Under the pieces are notes generated by a model. The model saw only the letters and a list, made by a program, of their open reading frames with translations, was not told the origin of the DNA and made no database searches. Shown in pieces: positions 1 to 7,900 of a DNA stretch of 19,058 bases (positions are counted from its first letter, which is position 1; every line of letters starts with the position of its first letter). The translations under genes and the position numbers were made by a program. Source of the stretch: Endotrypanum monterogeii (taxonomy: Eukaryota; Euglenozoa; Kinetoplastea; Trypanosomatida; Trypanosomatidae); assembly GCA_000333855.2 (NCBI GenBank), contig CM007332.1:381647-400704 (forward strand), read 5' to 3'.

Positions 1-1207
1 GGAGTTCACCGGCACGCTGCCGGAGATGCCAGCGGGCATTGACTACACGAAGGTGATGATCACGCAGCTGGACTTCTCCACGATGGGGATGTCGCTGAGC
101 GGGTCGCTGCCGGAGAGCTGGAGCAGGCTGCAGCGGCTGTGGTCGCTGCTGCTTGTAGGCTGCAATCTGAGGGGAGCACTGCCCACGTCGTGGCGCGCGC
201 TGACGTCGCTCGCTGAGTTGAGGGTGCAGCGGTGCCCAGACACCACCAACACGCTCCATGGCCCACGGGTGTCGATGGCGTCGAGGGAGAAGGCCTGCTC
301 TGCGCATGAGCAGCTGAGTGGCACGCTACCCGCGGAGTGGTCCGAGATGACGTCATTGATGCTACTCCAGATCTCAGCTCCGAACTGCATCAGCGGGGCT
401 CTCCCGCGGGAGTGGAGGGGGATGTCTGAGCTTCTGTATCTGTACGTGGAGTCGTCGTTGCTGAGTGGTACGCTTCCCCGTGAGTGGAGCGCGCTGCCGC
501 GGGTGAAGGAGATCTCTTTCCGCGAGTCAAAGGTGTCCGGCACCCTCCCCCCGGAGTGGGGCAGTCTGAAGACGCTGACTCGACTGTCCCTGTCCAATAC
601 GCGTGTTCGTGGTGCGTTGCCTACCGAGTGGCGAGGCCTGAGCCAACTGCAGTCGCTACTGTTGGAGGGCACGCAGGTGTCTGGCACCCTTCCGGCGGAG
701 TGGAGCAGTCTGATGACGCTAAGTCGACTGTCCCTCTCCACGACGCGTATTTCCGGCACGTTGCCCGTCGAGTGGAGAGTACTCACCAAACTAGAGTCGT
801 TGTTATTGCAGGGCACAAAGGTGTCGGGGACACTGCCACCAGAGTGGGGGTCCCTAAAGTCACTGAGGCAGATCATTTTGAGGAGTACGGAGGTGTCTGG
901 GACGCTGCCATCCGAGTGGAAGGCTCTGAAAAGTGCCCGCATCGTGGCTTTGGAGAACTGTAGGGTGTCTAGTGGTGTCTCGTCTTCATCACTGCCGCTG
1001 CCGAAGGTTCGAGAAGGCCTTCATACCGGCAAAGGGTCCGGTAGTCGGATGCCGGCCTTTTTTAAGTCCAGGGGTGTTGTGGTTTCACGCCCCGACAGCA
1101 AGCTCCCTGTAAGCGGTTGTCGATCGAAAACAGTTTGCTCGGCCGGTGGCGCACCAAGTACCGTGACAGCAACGGCAACATGGACGAATTCAGTGGTGGT
1201 CGGGGCT
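1..1207 (+). repeat. Ectodomain module 1 (partial, degenerate C-cap)
   Basis: This is the first in-window copy of the tandem ectodomain module; its N-cap lies off the left edge. Measured from the conserved EFTGTLPEMPAGIDYT segment (bases 2 onward) to the same segment in module 2, it spans 455 residues, 49 more than module 2 (406). The excess fits two additional 24-residue repeats. Its C-cap keeps register with the other modules but has GSR at 1040-1048 in place of the CGC cysteines. The later Cys pair (GCRSKTVC) and the Thr-rich linker (about 1157-1201) remain. Confidence 0.85.
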
Positions 1208-3595
1208 GAGTTCACGTCACAAGAGAAGGCGAACACGCTGGCGGTGCTGCAGGAGTTTGCGAATGCGATCCCCGCGCTGCGGAGCAGGTGGCAGGGCGAG
1301 GATTTCTGCGACTTTGAGTTTGTGACGTGCGATGCGTTTCGTGTGCTCGTTGCAGGTATCCCCGCAGAGTTCACCGGCACGCTGCCGGAGATGCCAGCGG
1401 GCATTGACTACACGAATGTGATGATCAGGGAAATAGACTTCTCCACGATGGGGATGTCGCTGAGCGGGTCGCTGCCGGAGAGCTGGAGCAGGCTTTTGGG
1501 GCTGAGATCCCTGGTTCTTGCGGTCTGCAATCTGAGGGGAACACTGCCGACGTCGTGGCGCGCGCTGACGTCGCTTGCTGAGTTGAGGGTGCAGCGGTGC
1601 CCAGACACCACCAACACGCTCCATGGCCCGCAGGGGCCGATGGCGTCGAGGGAGAAGGCCTGCTCTGCGCATGAGCAGCTGAGTGGCACGCTACCCGCGG
1701 AGTGGTCTCAGATGACCTCACTGATGCTACTTCAGATCTCAGCTCCGAACTGTATCAGCGGGACTCTCCCGCCGGAGTGGAGGTGGATGTCTGCGCTCGA
1801 GTATCTGCACGTAGAGTTATCGTTGTTGAGTGGCACCCTCCCCCCTGAGTGGAGCGCGCTGCCGCGGGTGAAGGAGATTTTTCTTCGTGGATCGAAGGTG
1901 TCGGGCACCCTTCCGGCGGAGTGGGGCAGTCTGAAGACGCTGACTTTGCTGGATCTCACTAAGGCCAACATATCCGGCGCGTTGCCCGTTGACTGGAGAG
2001 CACTCAGAAAACTAGAGTTTTTGGTATTGCAGGGCACGCAGGTGTCGGGGACACTGCCGCCGGAGTGGGGATCCCTGCAGTCGCTAATGCACATTAATTT
2101 CCGGAGCACAAAGGTGTCTGGGACGCTGCCACCAGAGTGGAATGGTCTGACGAATGCCCGCACTGTAGCGCTGGACAACTGCAAGCTGTATGGCGGCCTG
2201 CCCCCGTCATGGTCGGCGATGACTGGGCTGCGGGAGATTTACCTCACCGGCAACGCATTCTGCGGTTGTGTGCCCGCTTCGTGGGAGGCTAGCATTGCCC
2301 TGAAGGTACATGTAGATGAGGAGCAGAATAGTAGCCGCTGCCGAGCGGAGAGGGTCTGCGCGCCCACTGGCCCGCTGATCACGACGACAACGACAGTAAC
2401 GGGCAGGCCTATGATTGTGCGGGGTGAGTTCACCTCTGAGGAGTGGAGGAGCACGCTGGCGGTGCTGCAGGAGTTTGCGAATGCGATCCCCGCGCTGCGG
2501 AGCAGGTGGCAGGGCGAGGACTTCTGCACCTTCGAGTTTGTGACGTGCGACGGGGCGAGCGTGCGCGTGTCGGGGATCCCCGCGGAGTTCACCGGCACGC
2601 TGCCGGAGATGCCAGCAGGCATTGACTACACGAAGGTGATGATCACGCAGCTGGACTTCTCCACGATGGGGATGTCGCTGGGTGGGTCGCTGCCGGAGAG
2701 CTGGAGCAGGCTGCAGCGGCTGTGGTCGCTGCTGCTTGTAGGCTGCAATCTGAGGGGAACACTGCCGACGTCGTGGCGCGCGCTGACGTCGCTTGCTGAG
2801 TTGAGGGTGCAGCGGTGCCCAGACACCACCAACACGCTCCATGGCCCGCAGGGGCCGATGGCGTCGAGGGAGGAGGCCTGCTCTGCGCATGAGCAGCTGA
2901 GTGGCACGCTACCCGCGGAGTGGTCTGATATGAGATCACTGAGGATGCTGGAGATCTCAGCTCCGAACTGCATCGGCGGGACTCTCCCACCGGAGTGGAG
3001 GGGGATGTCTGAGCTCCTGTATCTGTACGTGGAGTCGTCGTTCGTGAGTGGTACCCTCCCCCGTGAGTGGAGCGCGCTGCCGCGGGTGAAGGAGATCTCT
3101 TTCCGCGAGTCAAAGGTGTCCGGCACCCTTCCGGCGGAGTGGGGCAGTCTGAAGACGCTGACTCGACTGTCCCTGTCCAATACGCGTGTTCGTGGCGCGT
3201 TGCCTACCGAGTGGCGAGATCTGAGCCAACTGCAGTCGCTATTTTTGCAGGGCACGCAGGTGTCGGGGACACTGCCGCCGGAGTGGGGCTCGATGTCGTC
3301 CTTGCGTCAGGTGCACATGAGTCACACACTGGTGACTGGCACGCTGCCACCCGAGTGGATGGGTCTGACGAATGCCCGCATCATGGCGCTGGATAACTGC
3401 AAGCTGTACGGCGCCCTGCCTCCGTCATGGTCAGCGATGACTGGGCTGCGGGAAGCTCGTCTGAAGGGCAACGCGTTCTGCGGTTGTGTGCCTGCTTCGT
3501 GGGAATCCATTAACGGCCTCAACGTGCACATCGAAAGCAAGCACAAAGGCCACAGCTGTGAACCCCTCAAGGGTTGCAAGTATAGGTCGGAATAA
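1..3595 (+). CDS. PSA/GP46-like leucine-rich repeat surface antigen, multi-module, 5'-truncated by the window edge
   Basis: The frame is open from base 2 and the first in-window ATG (26) sits inside a repeat, so the true start and any signal peptide lie to the left. The stop is TAA at 3593-3595. The protein is built from 24-residue repeats of the type GTLPPEWxxLxxLxxLxLxxTxV, the kind seen in Leishmania promastigote surface antigens and related trypanosomatid surface proteins. Each full module has an N-cap (FANAIPALRSRW...DFC..F..VTC), about 10-12 repeats, a Cys-containing loop (CPDTTN...ACSAHEQ), a C-cap with CGCVPASW, and a Thr-rich linker into the next module. PSA family members act at the promastigote surface or are released and are implicated in binding host or vector ligands; that role here is inferred. 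The C-terminus ends 13 residues after the penultimate Cys-containing segment (HSCEPLKGCKYRSE) with no hydrophobic tail, so no GPI anchor or membrane segment is visible. A proteophosphoglycan-like or other LRR surface protein is the main alternative. Confidence 0.88.
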   Translation, partial: EFTGTLPEMPAGIDYTKVMITQLDFSTMGMSLSGSLPESWSRLQRLWSLLLVGCNLRGALPTSWRALTSLAELRVQRCPDTTNTLHGPRVSMASREKACSAHEQLSGTLPAEWSEMTSLMLLQISAPNCISGALPREWRGMSELLYLYVESSLLSGTLPREWSALPRVKEISFRESKVSGTLPPEWGSLKTLTRLSLSNTRVRGALPTEWRGLSQLQSLLLEGTQVSGTLPAEWSSLMTLSRLSLSTTRISGTLPVEWRVLTKLESLLLQGTKVSGTLPPEWGSLKSLRQIILRSTEVSGTLPSEWKALKSARIVALENCRVSSGVSSSSLPLPKVREGLHTGKGSGSRMPAFFKSRGVVVSRPDSKLPVSGCRSKTVCSAGGAPSTVTATATWTNSVVVGAEFTSQEKANTLAVLQEFANAIPALRSRWQGEDFCDFEFVTCDAFRVLVAGIPAEFTGTLPEMPAGIDYTNVMIREIDFSTMGMSLSGSLPESWSRLLGLRSLVLAVCNLRGTLPTSWRALTSLAELRVQRCPDTTNTLHGPQGPMASREKACSAHEQLSGTLPAEWSQMTSLMLLQISAPNCISGTLPPEWRWMSALEYLHVELSLLSGTLPPEWSALPRVKEIFLRGSKVSGTLPAEWGSLKTLTLLDLTKANISGALPVDWRALRKLEFLVLQGTQVSGTLPPEWGSLQSLMHINFRSTKVSGTLPPEWNGLTNARTVALDNCKLYGGLPPSWSAMTGLREIYLTGNAFCGCVPASWEASIALKVHVDEEQNSSRCRAERVCAPTGPLITTTTTVTGRPMIVRGEFTSEEWRSTLAVLQEFANAIPALRSRWQGEDFCTFEFVTCDGASVRVSGIPAEFTGTLPEMPAGIDYTKVMITQLDFSTMGMSLGGSLPESWSRLQRLWSLLLVGCNLRGTLPTSWRALTSLAELRVQRCPDTTNTLHGPQGPMASREEACSAHEQLSGTLPAEWSDMRSLRMLEISAPNCIGGTLPPEWRGMSELLYLYVESSFVSGTLPREWSALPRVKEISFRESKVSGTLPAEWGSLKTLTRLSLSNTRVRGALPTEWRDLSQLQSLFLQGTQVSGTLPPEWGSMSSLRQVHMSHTLVTGTLPPEWMGLTNARIMALDNCKLYGALPPSWSAMTGLREARLKGNAFCGCVPASWESINGLNVHIESKHKGHSCEPLKGCKYRSE
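536..823 (+). repeat. Two tandem 144-nt LRR-pair units inside module 1
   Basis: Bases 536-679 and 680-823 encode two consecutive 48-residue units, each made of two 24-residue repeats. Both follow the pattern GTLPxEW.SL.TL.RLSLS.TR then G.LP.EWR.L..L.SLLL.GT.V. The same pair occurs once in modules 2 and 3, so this looks like a local duplication that gave module 1 its extra length. Confidence 0.8.
1208..2425 (+). repeat. Ectodomain module 2 (complete)
   Basis: This is a complete 1218-nt (406-residue) module. It runs from the N-cap (EFTSQEK...DFCDFEFVTC), through the LRR array and the Cys loop, to the C-cap CGCVPASW (cysteines at 2261-2263 and 2267-2269) and the Thr-rich linker GPLITTTTTVTGRP. 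Its N-cap matches that of module 3 almost base for base, and the 1218-nt offset holds both at the N-cap (1208 to 2426) and at the first LRR (1367 to 2585). Confidence 0.88.
2426..3592 (+). repeat. Ectodomain module 3 (C-terminal, no linker or anchor)
   Basis: The last module has the same number of LRRs as module 2. Its C-cap cysteines are at 3479-3481 and 3485-3487. After the cap the sequence diverges (ESINGLNVHIESKHKGHS) and stops without a Thr-rich linker, a Ser/Thr mucin-like stalk or a hydrophobic tail. Confidence 0.85.
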
Positions 3596-4777
3596 TTCGC
3601 GATATGTATTTTTTCTTTTTCCGAGTCCAGTGATATCGAGGGGGAACGGTGTATAAGGGCTGTCTGGCAGCTCTGCTCAAGGTCACGTGGAGTGAGGTTG
3701 CGACGGTGGGCTGCTGCGTCGCTCACGTCTGTGTTTCTTGTCTGTCACGTACGTCATCGGATACGCCTTTTTGGCTGGTGTTCATGTGAGTATGTGGTAT
3801 GGCTCGCGGATGTGCCCCTGTGTCACGAGCAGCACACCTGTGGCTGCTGGCCTGAGGAGCTCAGATGGCGAAGCGTTGAGGTGGGGGGATAACTGTGTTT
3901 ATGCGTGTGTGTGTGAGCAGTGGAGCAGTGTCGCCCTGCTCAGATGGAGGCGATCCCGCCCCGGCTGTGTGTGTAGGTGGCGCTGTGCACGTACGCCCGT
4001 CCACGGAATCACAGACCTTTCTAGGGCCCCTTGTATGAATATACATATACACGTGTGTATGCGCGTAAGTCTATTTGTCGTGCTATACAGGCATACAAAT
4101 ATATATATATATATATATGTATATATACTGTTTTGATCTAATTACTTTCATATCGAGTGACTGATGTCTCCAATGCTTCTCACCAGTCGCGCGTCTCAGG
4201 TGCGAGGGGGCCGTGCAGGGTGTGTGTCTGTGTAGGCCGCGTCGCTGTTGTGCCACACGCTCTGTGTGACTCGTCGTCCTTGTTGTTCCAGCAGTCTTGT
4301 ATTGTTGTTTCCCCATCTGTTGCTGATCTCTATTCTTTCTGATTAGTTGTACTGTATTTCTGTTTTTTAGTGGGTCTTGTGCAGAGCGAGAGGTGCCGAA
4401 AAGGAGAGGTTTTGGCGCGTCTTCTGCATTCTGGTGGATTTGGGGTGATGTTGTGAGGAGCTGCTGGGGTCTTGTATAAGGTCCACGTGGCAGGTTTGCC
4501 GCCGAGGAGTCGTGAGGACACACAGCTCGCTGAAACGTCGCGTGACATGCTGGAAGACGTCGCTCGTGTGTGGCTCTCTCCTCTCTCTTTCTTGGTGTCT
4601 GTGTGTGTGTGTGTGGGTGTGTGTCTATTCCTTTCACTTCCTCACATTTTCTTTCTCCCTCCCTGCCTATCCCCCTTTGTCCCTCTCGCTGTTTGTGTAT
4701 GTGTGTGTGCATGTGTGTGTGTGTGGGTGATGTCTGTGCTCTGTTCCGCGCTTCCCCCTTTCCCACCTCTGTTCATA
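3596..4777 (+). other. 3' UTR / intergenic region after the surface-antigen gene
   Basis: No credible gene is visible in this stretch. Open frames here are short and run through TG- or TA-repeats, giving CVCVC or IYIYI peptides. It holds a T-rich patch just after the stop (3606-3623), a (TA)n tract at about 4099-4118, TG-rich stretches around 4600-4620 and 4694-4727, and C/T-rich tracts at 4628-4690 and 4750-4774. Minor candidate splice acceptors follow T-rich DNA near 4345 and 4370. The boundary between the 3' UTR of the first gene and the leader of the next cannot be set from sequence alone. Confidence 0.6.
4099..4118. repeat. (AT)n microsatellite
   Basis: This is an uninterrupted AT dinucleotide run of about 10 units in the intergenic region, followed closely by further TATATA. 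Confidence 0.9.
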
Positions 4778-4778
4778 G
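4750..4778 (+). promoter_or_regulatory. Candidate trans-splice acceptor for the 1735-residue gene
   Basis: A pyrimidine tract (gcttccccctttcccacctc) leads to TTCATAG, with the AG at 4777-4778. This is the kind of polypyrimidine-AG site used for spliced-leader addition in kinetoplastids. Use of this site gives a leader of about 199 nt before the ATG at 4978. A weaker alternative AG lies at 4898-4899; it would remove the upstream ORF from the leader. Confidence 0.5.
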
Positions 4779-4787
4779 GTTGGGCGG

Positions 4788-4811
4788 ATGATTGAGGAGG
4801 AGGAATACTAA
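4788..4811 (+). other. Upstream ORF of 7 codons in the predicted leader
   Basis: ATG at 4788 begins a short frame encoding MIEEEEY and ending at TAA 4809-4811. It is the first ATG after the predicted acceptor at 4778, and no other ATG follows until 4978. It could lower translation of the downstream gene if the leader really starts at 4779. Whether it is translated is inference. Confidence 0.4.
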
Positions 4812-4836
4812 TAAAAGTATTAAAAGAAAGAAAACG

Positions 4837-4853
4837 CGTTTGCGAGGCAAACG
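4837..4853 (+). other. Perfect 7-bp hairpin in the predicted leader
   Basis: CGTTTGC (4837-4843) and GCAAACG (4847-4853) are exact inverted repeats around a GAG loop. It lies 25 nt after the upstream ORF stop. A stem of this size can arise by chance, so function is not claimed. Confidence 0.4.
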
Positions 4854-4977
4854 GTGCCCCGGAAGAGAGCAAGTTTTCTCATTCCGATACTATTATTAGG
4901 ACTATTGTTGTTGCTGAATACAAAGCCATACTCATTTAAAAAAAAATATATATTTTTATCTGCTCATAAATAAATAT

Positions 4978-7900
4978 ATGTACCTACGAATATATGTATA
5001 TACATATACATATATTTGTAAGTACTCTATGCACATCTGTGGTGCATCAGATGATCAGGAGACAACGGGGCCACTCGCGCCTCTTGATCCTGACAACGCC
5101 ACAGCTGTGGAACCCGGTAGAACTGGAACGCTGCCTCCTTTCAATGGCTCGTCGTTTACGCATTTCACGGCCTGGCAGGGGAGCCCCCTTCTCACTGTTG
5201 GGCTTGGGGGGGAGCACTACACGTACGAGGCGCTTTGTACTGCTGGTGTGGCTTCCATCACTCTCAAATATATGCAGTGTGAGAGGGACAGAGAACAACA
5301 TGACGACGACGAGCAACATGATACTCTACACACCGGCAACGTCCGAGAAAGTCATGTGGGAGCGGGACGGTGTCTGGTGCTAGACAGGGTAACCATTGGT
5401 GGCTCCTCACAAACAGACTCTCGACCTCTACGTTTATTCAGCGTTGCTGCGCATGAGGGCATGGCATCTCCACGCAAGCATTTATCTTTTCCAGCCACGG
5501 CGACTGCCGCTGGCATGGCGGCCGACAACATCGGATGGCGCTCCGAGAATAGGGGCGACGAGGACGCGAGGAATCATGGCGATGATGCCTCGTCGGGGAG
5601 CCTTGTGTACTCCAGGTCCTCCACTGCAACGGCAGCTTCCACGCGAACAGCGCATTCCAGTTCCTCCAGTCCCCCTGGCTGTGCCCCAGGCGATGGCGAT
5701 GTTCTTCTTGACATCCTGGAGGAGGTCGAGGTGTGTAACTTAGTTCCCCTGCTGCCGCGCACCTTTGCCACGGAGCAGCTGGTGCAACAGATAGTGCCGT
5801 GCACGTACTTTTTTGGACCCCCCAAATCAATGCCGTCACATGCGGAATGTGTGCCGTCCGCCCGGCACTCGCGGGACGGCGCGAATGCAATGTCAACGCA
5901 CGCGTTCGGAGAGTGGTCCAGTGTCTCCCCTATTTGCGCATCTCCGAAGGGCGGGTGTCTGGCCCATGTGCGGAGAGTTTCTGATCAACATACCGCCCTC
6001 CTGCGTGCAGTAGCCAATCCACCCATCATGCCAGAGGCCGTCGCGCAAGCTTTGAGGGGAGACTCTGAGGCTGCTGTCGACGATGTCGGTGTGTCTCGTA
6101 CGTGGATGGCGCTGCCAAGTGTTCCAGTGTACATGCAAGCCACGTCGCTGGCGGCGTGTGGGGACAGCAACGACAAGGCCTGGGTAGAGACACACATCAC
6201 ACAAATCAGCAGTGGTGATTATAGTGAGCTCCCTAAAGGCGGAGGTATTGGGAAGAAGGGGCTCGCACCGCTCGCGTCTTCAGTCGTTGGAGAGCAGGCG
6301 TCACCCGTCTTGTGTCAGGAGAGCTTAAACTGCAACGAAGACAATGTGAAGTTGGAGTTGGTCCACTCCGAGGCGAAGTGGAGGGACACTATCGCAGCCT
6401 CCGCAGTGTCCCCCCGCTCGGGGGGATCGTCCTTCGTCCATACTTCAGGGGCTTCTTCATTACAGTTGGCAAGCGAAGCGATCTTATCCGTGCGCTCACC
6501 GATGTCGAGAGGTGTGTGTACATCTACGACCACACGTGAGGATGTAATTCATCGCACATACGCTGAGAATGGCTCAGGGCTGAGGCATGGCGACTCGGTG
6601 CACCCGCACAGCTACCCTTCACCACTTTCGTCGCTGGCATCGGCTCTGGAGGATAGTGTAGTCGTCCGTTCTCATGAGGCAGGTAGTCCGTGCACATCTT
6701 TTATTGCGGCTCAGGCCCGCTACGCACAACATCGACGTCTTCTGCTTCAAGGACACGGGGGCAGCGTCGATTTCTTCACGAATCACCGCACAGATAATTT
6801 TGCTCACACCAACTCGCTTCACACAGATGCGACTCGACCTATATGGGACAGACAGAGCGCTGCACCGCCGCCGTGTGCTGCAGGCATGTCCAACCCCACT
6901 GAGGGCCTCGATACGACAGATAAGTCTTTGCTCACTTCTGCCCAGCCTGCCGCACCTTTCACTTCATTTATTCCGGAGGTAGATGTATCGGCGGATTCTC
7001 ACATGTCAGCAACGGCTGTGACGGAAACGAATACGCGCAATGCGGGCTTGCTGCCATCACGCACGGCCTCTTCTAGGCAATGCGGCGGAGTACCGCTTCT
7101 CCTTCCTTTGACTCTCGCCTCGTCAGCACCACGCAGCACATGCCAGCAGCAGCAACAGGAGCAGCATTCTCTGCTGGTGCACCAGGGTTGTCTTGGTGGC
7201 GCTTTAGTGGAGTGGTCCTCTGGCATAGTGAGCTACACCTCTGACACCTTGGGGCTCTACGAGGAGCAGAAGATGCGCTCTCGACGTTTCTACTGCCTTC
7301 CCCCACCCTTCCCGACTGCGCGTCTCGCACTTGGCGGGCCTGTCCAGGATTCCACGAGCGTTGGCAGCCGCGTGCCAGCAGAAGATCGGTCCAACTTGCG
7401 CGGCGCTGTGTTTGCGCAGCTGCAGCGATTAAGTCGCGTCCGAAAAATCGAGTGTGCTCTCTCCCACGGAGCAGTATCATCAGAAGGCAAGTATACTGCT
7501 GTGCCTCGCACCTCGAATCACAACACCACCCCCTCCGTCGCAGCTGCCGCGTCGTCGTCTTGTGCCTCACCCCGTCCATCTCATCTCGTGATGGAGCGAC
7601 TGTCGCCGATACTTAGCCGCTCTTCATCCCCCCCGCCTCCTACGGCCATATCAGAGGTCTCTTCTCCCGTCCACAAATGTCGTTGCTATCGTTGCCTGCC
7701 TCTCCTTGTGCAGTTCGCACAGGTGCCGTCACTGTCGTCACCTGTTCTTCGCCGCTACCTCGACACGCTCCATCAGAGGGCCCTCCCGGAGTTCCTCTCA
7801 CAGCCACGGCGCCATGGCGCTTCTCAGGCCGCTGCCGCCCCCGAGGTGGGCTCTGCGCCTTCACAGGAGGAGGAGATCGTTAACACGTCAGCCAAGCGGG

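Noticed and set aside
43..942. 299-codon open frame on the minus strand opposite the surface-antigen gene
   Set aside because: It mirrors the LRR repeats (HSGGSVPDT repeated) and reflects the base composition of the coding strand. Similar shadows occur opposite the other modules.
1021..1064. Possible inverted repeat (ACCGGC...GCCGGC) in the module 1 cap suggesting a mobile insertion
   Set aside because: The segment aligns in register with the normal cap in the other modules and has no extra length, target duplication or transposase.
3738..4136. 132-codon open frame after the surface-antigen gene
   Set aside because: It ends in a TA-repeat peptide (IYIYIYVY), has no recognisable domain and lies in a likely 3' UTR.
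4472..4795. Hydrophobic 107-codon open frame that looks like membrane segments
   Set aside because: The hydrophobic residues come from (TG)n and C/T-rich tracts (VCVCVCV, PPFPPLF). It crosses the predicted splice acceptor.
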